From assembly GCF_025698545.1 (NCBI RefSeq), contig NC_068577.1, positions 372,001-436,000 of the forward strand: DNA of 64,000 nucleotides. Direction: 5' to 3'. Position 1 is the stretch's first letter. Every line of letters begins with the position of its first letter. The notes beneath the pieces were generated by a model. The model saw nothing but the letters and a program-made list of their open reading frames with translations. It made no database searches and was not told the DNA's origin. The position numbers and the translations under genes were made by a program. This stretch comes from Gossypium raimondii. Its lineage: Eukaryota; Streptophyta; Magnoliopsida; Malvales; Malvaceae. Of the stretch, positions 50,561-61,864 are shown in pieces.

Positions 50561-50918
50561 TAAGTAGCAAGACTTCCGTAATTTTAAAGTTTTTATATTA
50601 TTTGATTTTTATTTTAATTACTTATGTTTTAAATAATTTAATTAGACTTGAAAATGAATTGAATATGAATGAGTGTATAATAATATTTTTTAGGATTATC
50701 CTAATATAAGTTATTTCCGATCATAAACACTTTTAATTGATACTACTTTCTTTTACTTTCCGGTTTCCACAATAGCATCTCTCTAAAAATACACCAAAAA
50801 TAAAATGGAAAATAATCAGAAAAAGGAAAATCAACAAATTATTCCATCTCAAGTTTAGACTTGATTAGTACCTTGATGACATGATCCAATGGCTAACAAT
50901 TGACAGGCAATGCCATCT

Positions 50919-51452
50919 TCATCCCTGAAATAATCCTCTTAACTCGTTCACGTTCCTTGTTTTAACCCCAAAGCACAACGTCCAAGTTGGCGATCCCATA
51001 CCTTCCCCATAATCATCCAGACAGACATGAACCGATGACCTTGAACACGGAAAACACCTCCTTCGTCTTTCAATCAACTCACGGTTCATAGAAGGATTAG
51101 CCAAAGATGAAGATGGTGTAGCACCGTAGTTCAAACAAGCAAAGATGGAGCTCAAAAGGGTTGGTTTCAAGCTCTTTTTCCGCTTCGATTTCGACTCGAA
51201 CGAGGCACGATACGAAGGAGGGGGTGTTAGAGGAGGGAGAACATTGTCACGAAAAGTATGTTTAGGGGTTCCAGGTTGTGATTCCCACATGAATGGAACA
51301 GCAACGGAAGCTCCACCATAGTAGATCCTACAAGAAGAATTGGCCATGGAAGTTTCTTTGGACATTAGCCTGCTAAAGAACTTGTCATCTTGCTTGATTT
51401 GGATACCTTTTTGAGGTTGCAATTCATGGCTATTACTGTTATCACTTGACAT
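50919..51452 (-). CDS. DUF688-like protein, unknown function
   Basis: This is an intronless frame of 177 aa from a clear ATG (MSSDNSNSHE). The recognisable block is VPFMWESQPGTPK at residues 52-64, the WExxPG-type motif of the plant DUF688 group, followed by a proline-rich PPLTPPPS and a basic stretch (87-97, SKSKRKKSLK). A Cys/Arg patch (RRRRCFPCSRSS) lies at about 129-140. No signal peptide or membrane segment is seen, and the basic runs may direct it to the nucleus. No biochemical role is known to me. The frame looks intact, with codon use like real genes. Confidence 0.8.
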   Translation of the reverse strand: MSSDNSNSHELQPQKGIQIKQDDKFFSRLMSKETSMANSSCRIYYGGASVAVPFMWESQPGTPKHTFRDNVLPPLTPPPSYRASFESKSKRKKSLKPTLLSSIFACLNYGATPSSSLANPSMNRELIERRRRCFPCSRSSVHVCLDDYGEGMGSPTWTLCFGVKTRNVNELRGLFQG

Positions 51453-51904
51453 ATTGGAAACTGATGAGCTACTGTTAGTAGATCTTTAGTTTTGTAAAGC
51501 TGGGGGCTCAAGATCCGAAGTCGAAGGCTGGTAAAAGATCCCAAGTTTTCAAATTAAAAATATATAATGATAAAATTTTAATGTTATAATTGAATTCATC
51601 GTGCTTGTAAATTAAACCCATCCACCTACATCGGAATAAAATTAAAATAGCTTTATATAATTTCATATTTTTTGTATGATTAATATTTTAACGATTCAAC
51701 CCTTAAATTTATCGATATAATTATTATACTTATTATGCATGTAAATTTTTCAACCGATCTAATATCTCCATCGACGATCTAAAATATTGTCTATATTAAC
51801 ATATTATTTGACAATTAATTTTAATTTATGTCAATCGTAATATCGCAATATTAATCGCATAAAAGATATAAAATGTAAGGCGATACTTCCCGTATATATA
51901 TGTA

Positions 51905-52310
51905 TTAAATTTTGCTATTAATCCTTATATTTTATGAAAGTTGCAAATTAACTCTTTATACTTTAATTTGACCATTTTAGTCCCTATACTTTTAAATTTC
52001 AAAATTTCAATCCTCACTAAACAATAACCATTAAAATTTGATGCAGCAAACATATTATTATGTGTAATGTCATCTCAACTTGTTATTTTCACACTTTACT
52101 TACTAAAATTTCAACTAATGCATTAACGATTGCGTTTATGTCAAAATTGAAATTTCAAAATTCAAAAGACTTAGAATGATTCGACCGAGAATATAAATTA
52201 AATATACAACTATACATATAATACGAAATTAATAATTAAATATAATTAAATAAATTTAATTATTATTATTTGAGTCGGAACCAAAATTTTAAAATTTTAA
52301 ACTTATATTT
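51905..52310. mobile_element. M1 (Mutator-like) MITE, worn copy
   Basis: It matches 19043-19567 over most of its left and middle parts: TGCTATTAATCCTTATATTT, TTTAGTCCCTATACTTTTAA, AACAATAACCATTAAAATT and the TTAGAATGATTCGACCGAGA area. The right inverted arm is missing or too worn to see. Confidence 0.55.
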
Positions 52311-52492
52311 AATGTGTTGGAGAAATTTAAGATTTGGGCATGAATTCAACTAGTTACCTTGTTTACTGCGGATTCCATGGAGAAATCGTGCATTCCTATT
52401 TTGGCTTTGATATGTGTGTATGTGAATTGCGTAGCAGATTTTACGGGAATGTGTAGATAATGGCATACAAAACTTAAATATATTTAATTAGC

Positions 52493-52629
52493 GTGGATTT
52501 GAATGGGTCGGGCGTTGCGTTTAGTTTAATTTTTTGTCTTATGTTATAATATTGTAATGATATTTAATTTCATCATCACCTTTATTTTTACATTAATCAT
52601 AAGTAAACGCATCGTTCATCTAAATTTAC
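52493..52629. mobile_element. MITE with GTGGGTTTAGATGG-type ends, copy 2
   Basis: The left end GTGGATTTGAATGGGTCGGG then GCGTTGCGTTTA pairs with the reversed right end GTAAATTTAGATGAACGATG then CGTTTA. It is 137 bp and a sibling of 48539-48682. Confidence 0.65.
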
Positions 52630-53549
52630 CTTTAAGTGAGTTGGTTGGTTCACTCATTGTTACGGTAATTTGGAGGTTGATTACTATGTAAGATAAATAT
52701 ATATTCAATTAGTTACAATTTCAAATCTAATTAATACAATACACGATACACGATACATTCTAATTAATAGAATGTGTACATGCACAATGGGAAAGTCAAA
52801 CCAACACATTGTATTTATAGATGATAGGATTTGAACTCGAGCCTACAAGATCCAAAGCTTCGACCATTGTAAATAGTGGGAGGTCGTGACTTTAAATATG
52901 CTTAACACATAATTTAAAAAAAATGAAAGTTAAAGTATCTGTCACAATTAAAAATACAATTTGCAATTAAAATACTCGAGTATATTTTAAAATTATTAAA
53001 TCTAATTAATTAAATCTAATTTATTATAAAATATTATATTATTTGTATTTAAATAATTCACCTCAATTGTAAACATAGATAGAAAATTTAAAATTATCTA
53101 TTTATTTTTATTGATATTAAACTTTAATTTTTATATTTATCTATATTTTATTAAGAAAATAAAGTATTTTTGAATTATATATTTAACAAATTATTAAATT
53201 AATTAAATTTATTATAACTTATAACTTAATAATATAACGTGCATAATACTTGTGGTTAAAATTTATAATTGTTTTACCACCGCGGGAATTTTTTTTTTTT
53301 TTACTTTTAAATTTTTTTTACCACTCGGTCAATTTTATTTCTCTTCCCGCGCAAATTTATTGAGTGCAGTTTAGCATCAGCTAACCTGCCCTGATACTAT
53401 AAAAGAACAAAAAAGTTTGTGGTATAAATACAATTTGAGCCATCCTTCTTTTTCTATTTCACCTAAATAATCCCTATTTATTACTTAATTTAAACTTTTC
53501 ATATAAATACAATTTGAGCCATTTTTTTTGATAATCTCACTATAGGTTC

Positions 53550-53702
53550 TAATCTATCTGTTCTTTTTAACATAATATTTATAACTACCCATAACGTCTT
53601 CTCAACTCATAAATAAGAGGAGAATGCACTTCAACGTACTTAACCCACGTCCTCCTGCATTGGCAACAATACACATACCAAACAAACTAATACTTAATCA
53701 GT
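53550..53702 (-). mobile_element. tRNA-headed SINE, family S1, copy 10
   Basis: Read on the minus strand: TGATTAAGTATTAGTTTGTT, then TTGCCAATGCAGGAGGACGT, the family body (CTTATTTATGAGTTGAGAAG) and the tail ending AAAAGAACAGATAGATTAG. Confidence 0.65.
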
Positions 53703-54339
53703 ACGAGGCATTACTTTTTAATAAAACACCGAACATACTTATTATGTATTTTTTCAAATTTACTTTTATTGTGTATTCTTCATTTCTTTTATGTTTTATT
53801 ATATTTATTTGTACGTTTTAATTTTTTACTTTTTTAATTTTTACACAAACTCTTATTGCCATAAGTGGCGTATCTCTCCTTTTTTATTATAAATTTTAAA
53901 TTATTTTATTTAAATTTTCATTATCTTTTAATTTCTATAATTTTAAAATTTATATCTTTTAAACTAAATTATTAGACTTTTAATAATTTCTATATAAATT
54001 GATTGTATTTATTATTTAAAAATATTATAATTAATTTATAGTTTTGAATAAATAATATAGGGCTGATCGTAAAATAATTTAATATATTTTATTAGATACA
54101 CGCTATGCAGGGGTAAAAAACTAATTGTAATAATATTGAAGGACCAAAACAAAATAATTGCATAATATATCAAAGTGGGCGTACGTTAGCAAGACCCACA
54201 AATGACAAAACTAATGATGTTCTTCCACTACCAAAATGAAGTGGCCATAATTCACTGATTATTCTTTATTTTAACTTATTTATGTGAAAAAAGTGGAGGA
54301 AGTTGCAGAGTGTTTTTTTTTTTTTGAAGTGGAGCTTCA

Positions 54340-54797
54340 ATGGCGAATCACCCAAGGGCTCGCAAAAGAGTCCATGCTACAATCCCCCGCCGTTCACCCA
54401 ATGGCAGTGCCTTCCAGAAGTGGTAATATATACCTAAAACTGTTAGTTTGCCATTATTTTTGAAGGATGATAATTGATCAATGATCATTACTTTTTTTCT
54501 AAGCTTCATTGCTTTTTTTTTCTTGGTGATTTTGAGGATTGGGTTTTTGATATTATTACGTATTTATGAATGTTGAAGTGATATTTGTGGTGACATGGTG
54601 GCGATTGCTTTGGCTGATATGCACGAATGTGGGCCTAAAAAGAAAGAGTTGAAGAAGTTTAAGGGCATTTCTGGAACTCAAAATGCTGTCAAACCAATGG
54701 TTCGTTTGCAACCCAGATCGGCTTTTAATATTTTCTGGTAAAATTTCTCAATTTTGATTCCACATTTTACTTGTGATTCTTCTATATTTGTCCATTT

Positions 54798-54840
<43 letters not shown>

Positions 54841-56731
54841 AGGTTGTTTTGTTTTGGTATATTTGATAAATCCTAACAAGGGAAGAGGGGATTGGAACCT
54901 TACCATGCATTTACACTATTTAGTGGTGAGAGGTCGAACCATTAATAAGTTCGGTGTTGTCTCTGATCGGGGGTTTGCCCTACAAGTGGTAGCATTCTCT
55001 CCTATAACTGACATATATGCCATAGGTCATAAGATCGAGTCAAACTATGCACAAACTCTTTAGTTTCACCTGTTTGAGCACTTCGAGACAAAACTCCGAC
55101 TGGGGACAATACTGGACTTGCTTATATCTGCTTTATAGTTGTATTTGTAGCATACAATGTATATTTTGTCAAATTCGAATACTTCTTGTTTGCTTGTCTA
55201 TTATTCTTTTGATAGAAGGCACAACTTTGTTTATTTGTATGTCCATATGATTTGTTACATTCGATCTGTCAACCAAGCCACTTGTTCAATGGAAAATTAC
55301 CTTTGTTGATTTGTTCTTGGTTGACATTAAGTTCAAGGTTCGAATCAGGAAAACCAATCTCTCTCCCCTTATTATATTTATGTATATACATGTATTTGAC
55401 CTTCAACGTTTGTTGGTGAGAAAATGGTACAGAGTAAACTGAATTAAGCTTTTTGTCTGGTGTGTTTCCTAGGGAAAGCTTTATGGAAGCCAACAAGAAT
55501 GGAAATTTGGTTGATGTTGATCGGAAGGTGTTCGAAACTTGGAAAAACATGAGCGAGGAGGTATCGGTCGCTTGCTCCTCCCACTTTGTCGTAACTTTTC
55601 ATTGGAAGTTTTCTGTTGTAATTTTGTATTGAGTATCGTCCCGAGTATTTTCTTTAATAGGAGAGGAAACCATATGTTACTCAAGCTGGAAAGTTGAACT
55701 CAGCCTACATGAAGGATATGACTGAAGCGGATAAAAATATTGTAAAGGTAACTGGGAGTCAGAGTTTATGAATGCTAATTTCGTATAATTTAAACTTTCT
55801 AGAGCGACCAAAATATGTTGTTGGTGTAATTGGTGAAATTGTTTGTTGTGCTTTCATAGCAATGCTGATACATTCTGAATATTTGATCATGGAACTTGTT
55901 CTGTAGATTCTTAATTCAGAACTATGAATAGGGGCATACTAAGGCATACTAAAGATGAATGATTTTGAACTCATGATCCTCTCATCTTTACATAATCTAC
56001 GTTGCCACTTGGTTTTCCCCGTATCTTTGTCAATTATTGTCATCACAATTGCATTTCAATGATTTTTTAGTAAGAATTAGTATCTTTTCTTTGTTTTGTC
56101 CACAAAAGTAAGAATGATATATGATAGCTGTGATTTATCTGACAATTAGCTTCTCTAAATCTTTCACCCTAATCAATTGTTAAAAATTTGCTGTTCTTGT
56201 GCTTATTGGCTTCTCCTTTTTAACTTGAAAGTTAGCTTATCTATTGTTCAAACATCAAAATGGAACAAGGTTTTGCATCGTATTTGAAGTTATTAATGAG
56301 TTCTTTTCTTTAGGTGGATGATGAGGCTGATTCAGCAATGGTTGGGAAATTTGATCAGGTTTGTATATATGTTTGGAGCACAAAAAACATAGCAAATATA
56401 GATAAATTTACGTATTGTATATCTACTTGTGCTTAAACTAAGTCATTCCCCTGCCAGTTGAGGCTCTGAAACCTTTGAGCACTGAAGTTTGAGTTTCACT
56501 ATGTAAATCATCTGTTGGTTCTCCCCCAGATTTATTTTGTTTACTTAGTTAGAGTTGAGTTAGCTTCAGTGAATGTAACGATTGATTATGTTAGTTCCCC
56601 CCTCTTTTGCCACCTCTTATTCGTTGAATTTACAGTTCTATGAAGATTATGGGTACTATGAAACATCTGATGATGATGGTGAACCATACCACTCTGGAGG
56701 ATTCGAGAGCTTAAACACAACTGAACGGTAA
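54340..56731 (+). CDS. HMG-box protein with N-terminal C2HC motif
   Basis: There are six coding exons: 54340-54422, 54579-54737, 55473-55560, 55661-55747, 56314-56358 and 56636-56731, giving 185 aa. Every junction keeps the frame. A basic N-terminus (PRARKRVHATIPRR) is followed by a zinc-binding-like block C28-x2-C31-x11-H43-x-C45 (CDICGDMVAIALADMHEC), then a basic linker and a single HMG box at about 72-133 (QPRSAFNIFWESF...KPYVTQAGKLNSAYMKDM). The tail is acidic (YETSDDDGEP). HMG-box proteins bind and bend DNA in chromatin, and this architecture occurs in a plant subgroup. The position usually filled by Met (FFMESF) is Trp here (FNIFWESF), and it falls at an exon junction (TG|G). No disruption was seen. 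Confidence 0.88.
54806..54837. repeat. (TA)n microsatellite in HMG-gene intron 2
   Basis: About 16 TA units lie inside the intron, well away from both splice sites. Confidence 0.9.
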
Positions 56732-57600
56732 TCGAAGTCTTCCCACATTTCAGTTCAATTACCTAACTTAACCGCAATCATATATTGTGCACAAGACCAA
56801 TAAGTTATGACTTTCATGAAGCAGGGAAACTGCTATCGAGGGCGGAACTTGAAGATGTTCTGGTTTTTGTTGAACCCTTTTTTGTTTCATGTCAATGGGA
56901 CCTTATCCAACTGGCAATGGTGGAAAAAAAAGTTTGCCATTTTGATTCATTTGTTAAGGCAAGTCATTTGGCTATTGTAAAGTAGTTATAGGGGTTTTAG
57001 CCTTCGAAGCAGATTGGTATTTGTTTTGTTACTTGGCAGTGGCAGTGGCAGTGGCAATGGCAATGGCAATGGGGGTTTCACAGGTGAGTGGCAAGGGCTA
57101 TAGAGGAAGCATCTTTTTGTCTATATTTTTTTAGTTCTATGTAGTTTGGTTGATGGAATGAATAGGTGATATGTTGGGTTGGATAAAATAATCTATATTT
57201 TATCGAAGTTATGTTTGTTTTTATCTGTTAGAAAATTGAAGAATGATATTAGAAAATATTTAGTCAAATAATTTGTATTAATAATAGTTAATTATGCCTT
57301 TATGGCTAAGCTCATGGAAATCATTTAAAAATAAAATCTAATAAATAATGAAACATATGATTTAAAATTAATAATAATAACAAAGTAATATGTACGAAAT
57401 TTAAATAGGTAAATATATTTGATTAAGATTTATGTTTTGTTCTAAATTTGGTTTCTTAATACTTCTTCCGAATAAGTTGGTGTCGAGTTGATTCATTATA
57501 CCAATTTAATCGCATGGTTAAATAACTATATAGATAAAAAGTTAAATATTTAAGATGATTGATGCCTTGTGAAAATAACACCATTTAAATTTATATAAAT
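56732..57600. other. HMG-gene 3' region, then AT-rich DNA
   Basis: The first 400 bp are probably 3' UTR. They include a short run of GGCAGT/GGCAAT hexamers at about 57037-57072. The rest (57200-57600) is AT-rich and leads into the 3' end of an LTR element. Confidence 0.5.
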
Positions 57601-60600
57601 TTCGAGGACGAAATTTCTTAAAAGGGGGAGAGTTGTAATGGTTTGAATTTTTAGTGGTGTCGGAACGGTGATTCGAGATCATTAAATCCGATAAGTGAGT
57701 AGAAAATATTATTAATTTAGTAAGAATAAGTTAAATGTGAAGTTAGAGAAATTTTTGAAATAGTGAATAGTGTACTAGGAATAAATATTAAAATAATTAG
57801 AATCGAAAATGAGTTATCGAAACCCCAAATTCATAAACTGAGCCATAAATATATTTAGAAATATTTATAGAGTGTCATTGAGTTGGTATTAAAGTTTGGT
57901 TAGAAAAATCTAACGTTTGTGTGGTCAATTAATTAAAAGGACTAAATTGAAAACAATGTAAAATTTGTTAAAAAGTGATTAAATAGCTTAAGTGATAAAT
58001 AAGGAGGGACTTAAGTAATAAATATGCCAATATGCGATAGTTGAGACGGCATAAGAGAAGAAAAATCTGAAAAAGTGAAGTAATAAGGGTAAAATTGGAA
58101 ATTTTGTAAAATTAACAAATAAAAATCTTAATTAAAAGAGTTTCTAGGAAATTCTTCATATTTCTAAGCCAAAACGCCATTGAAGAGTCCCTCCAAGCTG
58201 GTTTTTCTATATTTGAATCATGTAAGTTTAATTCTTGATTATTTCTTCTAATTTTGTGATTTTGATACTTTTACAATTAGGTCCAACTAATTATTTCATT
58301 AGTTTTTGATTTCATGGCTGATTTTGAGAGTTACCATTGATTACTGATGAATTTTTATGATGAATGAATATGGAATTAAAGCTTTAATTTTATTATATGA
58401 TGATTTTATTAAGTAATTTTGATAGAAATTGATTTTAGGGACTTAATTGTGAAAAAGTTTATAAGTAGGGTTTGGTGTTGCGGTTTTGAGTATAAAAGGC
58501 TATATAGTAGTCTAAAATAGTTGTAAAAAGTGTTAATTGAGAAAAATTAGATCAATTGAGGGGTTAATTGAGAAAGGACTGAATTGTATAAACTGTGAAA
58601 TTTGGGGCAAAATGGAAATCAACATTTTGCACTAAAATAGTTTTGGACAGCAGCAGTAGTCTAACTTTGAAAAATCACCAAATATTGTGGGAATTTAATT
58701 AGAGGATGAATAAAATATGAAATTAAAGCTTATTGAGTCTAGTTTCTTATAGAAGAAACAGTGTAAGAAATGAAATTGTAAATCATGAGATATAATAAAT
58801 TTTGTGAGACAAGGTCAGAATGATTTCGAGTTCCCCTATTCTAAATTTGGAAAATCATCAAAAATTGAAGAAAAATAATTAGAGAATTAAATTTATATAT
58901 TTAGAATCTTGAATGAGTCTATTTTCAAGAGAAATGAACGGGAACATCATTCGAATCCCTTACGAGGAGATAATTAATTTTTAGTGAAGAAGGGTTGGAA
59001 CTGTCAGACAGCATAACATGGGTGATTTTAAAGAATAAAATGTACTTATTGGCTAAACCAAAAATTCTGAAAATTTTATGGTAAGAAGATACGTGAGTCT
59101 AGTTTCAGGGAAAATTTGCGGATCCTAATTTGGAGTTCTGTAGCTCAAGATAAAAATAATTTAGTGACTATGATACGGATGGACAACATTGAATATACAT
59201 AAGTAAATAGTGAAATTATAGATAATGTTACTTATAAGCGGGTTATAAACATTAAGGACGTGAAATAGAGTGAAGGTGAAGTCAATACTGATAAGTGAAT
59301 GATTTTACAATGATAGATCGAGAACCCGAAGCAAGCCGAGGAAAAGAAAAAGTAGTTGATTAGCCCCTGAACTTTTACAAATTCTGCAAATCGACCCAGG
59401 TAAGTTCATATGGCTGAAATTTAATGATTAAATGTTAATTTCATGAATTATATAATGTATGATGAGATATATTTGTTGTTGAAATGAGAATAAAATAAAA
59501 ATACGAAAACCGAATAAATAATCAAATTGAGCGGAACGCCGGATTTGAGTACTTCTGATCAGTGATAAGTGATAAGTAGTAGCTTCAGCTACACTTATCT
59601 GATCAGTGACAAGTGGAAAGTGATAAGTAGTAGCTTCAGCTACACTTATCTAATCAGTGACAAATGACAAGTGATAAGTAGTAGCTTCAGCTACACTTAT
59701 CTGATCAGTGACAAGTGGCAAGTGATAAGTGGTAGCTTAGCTACACTTATCTGATCAATGACAAGTGATAAGTGATCATACGTAAGACCATAGTTATACT
59801 ATGGCAAAGTGGAAGTGAAGTACTCAATTTTCTGTAACCGTTCCCTAATTTTGATTAAGGATGGTAAGAGACAAATGGACCCAAAAGAATTATAGTAAAA
59901 TGATAAGTAGTAGTAGTTTATACCAAGGGACTCACCAGTGATTGTGGTTGACAGGTAAACTTAGTAATGGTGTATAATGTATAAGTGTATGAATGTTTGG
60001 TAAGATTTATGTTTTATGCCTATGAACTTACTAAGTTTCTATAAGCTTACTTGAGTGTATTCAATGTCTCTTGTATATTGACGTGAAAATATACGGAGGA
60101 TCGGATCAACACTGAGGATCACACTATCCAGATTATCTCTGGTAGCTTTTGTAAATTTCCTTTTCGATTTATATGGCATGTATATAGTTTGATGATAATA
60201 TAAATACTAAAACTTGTTTAATGAATATGAATTAAAGTAAAGTGTGATGAATATGCTAAATAGTATAATTATAATTGAAGTATGATTTGGTATCAAATTG
60301 ATTGAAATAGATTGGTTGGTTTGGATTGATTTCGGTTTTAAAAATTGCAGGGAAGGTTGAATATTTATAAAGGGAATATATTGAGTTTTTATAAAAAAAA
60401 AATTGGGAATTTGCAAAAAATTCCCTATGGTTTCGATTAAATCCCAGTTTGGTCCTGAAGTATGTTTTGGGCTTTGGAGACCCATCTAAAGGACGTCATG
60501 ACATGTTTCAGTAAATAAATAGTAATTAACTCGTAATAACAAAAAATTAATTAGGTAAACTTCGGTAATATCTTGTACCCTATTTCGGCGACGAATACGA

Positions 60601-60615
60601 GTAGGGGGTGTTATA
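57595..60615 (+). mobile_element. Ty3/gypsy (chromovirus-like) LTR with a short internal 3' end, fossil
   Basis: The stretch AATTTCGAGGACGAAATTT followed by the polypurine tract AAAAGGGGGAGAG (to about 57632) is the typical 3' end of the internal part of a Tekay-like chromovirus. The LTR then runs from TGTAATGG (57634) to about 60615, near 3.0 kb, ending in a GGGTGTTATA-type terminus. No gag or pol is seen upstream and no second LTR lies in the window, so it is a truncated or rearranged copy. Age cannot be judged without the partner LTR. The LTR contains the tandem array at 59557-59776. Confidence 0.75.
59557..59776. repeat. Tandem array of palindrome-bearing ~51-bp units inside the LTR
   Basis: Four units lie at 59557-59600, 59601-59651, 59652-59702 and 59703-59752 (44, 51, 51 and 50 bp), with a partial fifth after them. 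Each ends in a near-palindrome: GATAAGTAGTAGCT, two bases, then AGCTACACTTATC. The units are very alike, so amplification is fairly recent relative to the element. Confidence 0.9.
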
Positions 60616-60619
60616 AGTT

Positions 60620-61300
60620 TGTCGGCTAAAGAAAGCTTTATATGGGCTACGTCAGGCTCCACGTACTTGGTTTGATAAATTGAAGCATTTTCTTCTTTCT
60701 GTTGGTTTTGTTCTATCCAAATCTGATGCACCTCTGTTTATTAAAAGCTACAACTGACTCCACTCTTTATATACTTGTGTATGTGGATGACATAATCATT
60801 ACTGGTAATTTGCCCTCCTCTATAAATAGCTTTGTTCAGTAGTTGAATGATGAGTTCTCCCTTAAAGATATGGGTGATCTTCCTATTTTCTAGGAATTGA
60901 GGTTACTCGGTCTTCCACAGGATGCCTTCATTTGTGCCAAAAAAAGTATATTCGTGATCTTCTTGACCGAAGTTCTATGTCTCGTGCAAAGAGTGTTCAT
61001 ACTCCAATGGTTAGCTCGTCTTCTCTATCCAAGGATGACGAAGATCGTCTTAGTGATCCTACTGAATACAGAAGTCTTGCAGGGGCTTTACAGTATGTGG
61101 TTCTGACTCGTCCTGATATTGCCTACGCGGTAAACCGTATCTACCAATTCATACATGCGCCTACTACTGTTCATTTGGTTGCTTTAAAACGAATCCTGCG
61201 ATATTTGTGTGGTACAATTGATTATGGGATTGTTTTTCGTCTGTCTACCAGGCTATCTTTAGTTGGTTTTGCCGATGCTAACTGGGGACTGGACAGTTTT
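60620..61300 (+). mobile_element. Ty1/copia pol fragment (reverse transcriptase to RNase H), fossil
   Basis: The sequence reads as the later part of copia reverse transcriptase, including the YVDD region (VYVDDIIIT near 60778-60805), the connection segment, and the start of RNase H (GFADANWG near 61268). It is broken, with several interruptions, and lacks gag, integrase and LTRs. It begins directly after the Ty3/gypsy LTR, so one element was cut by insertion or rearrangement. Confidence 0.85.
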
Positions 61301-61864
61301 GGCGTTTACCTTATATGTTAACACTTACCCATCTTGCAATCTCCAACAGAATACCTCGGTTGAGAGGACTAATCAAAATCAATTTTCGGTTATGAGTTAA
61401 CTTTTTGGCCTTCATGTAGGGCATTTTTCGAAAGGACAGAGGGTTCCACTTCGATGATACGAACTTCATGAGTAGAACCACCACACTTTAGCCTTATTAT
61501 CTCATCAATTCTAGAGGACTGATCTGTGATGTTTTGATTAGTAGCCCTAACAAATGATCGAAGTTTTTGAGTATCGGATGGTAATTGATGCATCTCTTTC
61601 CTTGTCTTTACGATACTCATCCTTAACAGTGTGAAACTTGAATGGGATTAGACAAGGTGATATCTGTTCCAACAAGTCTCTGCTTAGAATTCATATTATC
61701 TATATTTTGAACAATGTTCCAGCAAAAACCAGATTCTATCAAAACGAAAAATTCAAATGAAGAACAATGTGTTCTAAATGATTATCGAAAATGTTTTCAA
61801 GTCCATATGTATACACACATAATAAGTTGACTAAGACAACAAACATACTAGTAAGGAACTATGC
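61301..61864. other. Spacer between the copia fragment and the chimeric gene
   Basis: It is 3' of the minus-strand chimeric gene. Apart from the small frame at 61390-61620 nothing is recognised. Part of it may be the 3' UTR of the chimera. Confidence 0.45.
61390..61620 (-). CDS. Possible small or partial coding frame, unrecognised
   Basis: An ATG-started frame of 76 aa (MSIVKTRKEM...) has a gene-like residue mix, with balanced charged residues and a VRIIEVEP segment. It has no signal peptide, membrane span or domain I recognise. It lies 245 bp downstream of the chimeric gene on the same strand, so it might be a cut piece of another gene carried in with the UVR/SnoaL segment. Chance or a transposon origin is equally possible. 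Confidence 0.2.
   Translation of the reverse strand: MSIVKTRKEMHQLPSDTQKLRSFVRATNQNITDQSSRIDEIIRLKCGGSTHEVRIIEVEPSVLSKNALHEGQKVNS

Larger units (their letters stand above)
44362..50918. other. Gene-free stretch between LBD and DUF688-like genes
   Basis: No gene is seen. The first few hundred bases are the LBD upstream region, with TA-rich runs near 44599-44630 that may include its TATA box. Further on are several MITEs, two S1 SINEs (47.2 and 50.1 kb), S2 pieces near 46.46 kb, an old H1 MITE at 49.3-49.8 kb and TA microsatellites at 48861-48891 and 49253-49279. Confidence 0.55.
51453..54339. other. Intergenic DNA
   Basis: It starts with the upstream region of the DUF688-like gene. An M1-type repeat lies at 51905-52310, a MITE at 52493-52629, a tRNA-like B-box (reverse) near 52825, and a SINE at 53550-53702. 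The rest is AT-rich. No gene is seen. Confidence 0.5.

Noticed and set aside
56785-56985. Frame after the HMG gene stop codon
   Set aside because: No splice signal leads into it in frame, and the HMG frame ends cleanly at 56731. It is probably in the 3' UTR or beyond.
59557-59776. Regularly repeated units, considered as a CRISPR-like array
   Set aside because: Units are contiguous with no unique spacers, in a plant LTR. This is a simple tandem repeat.
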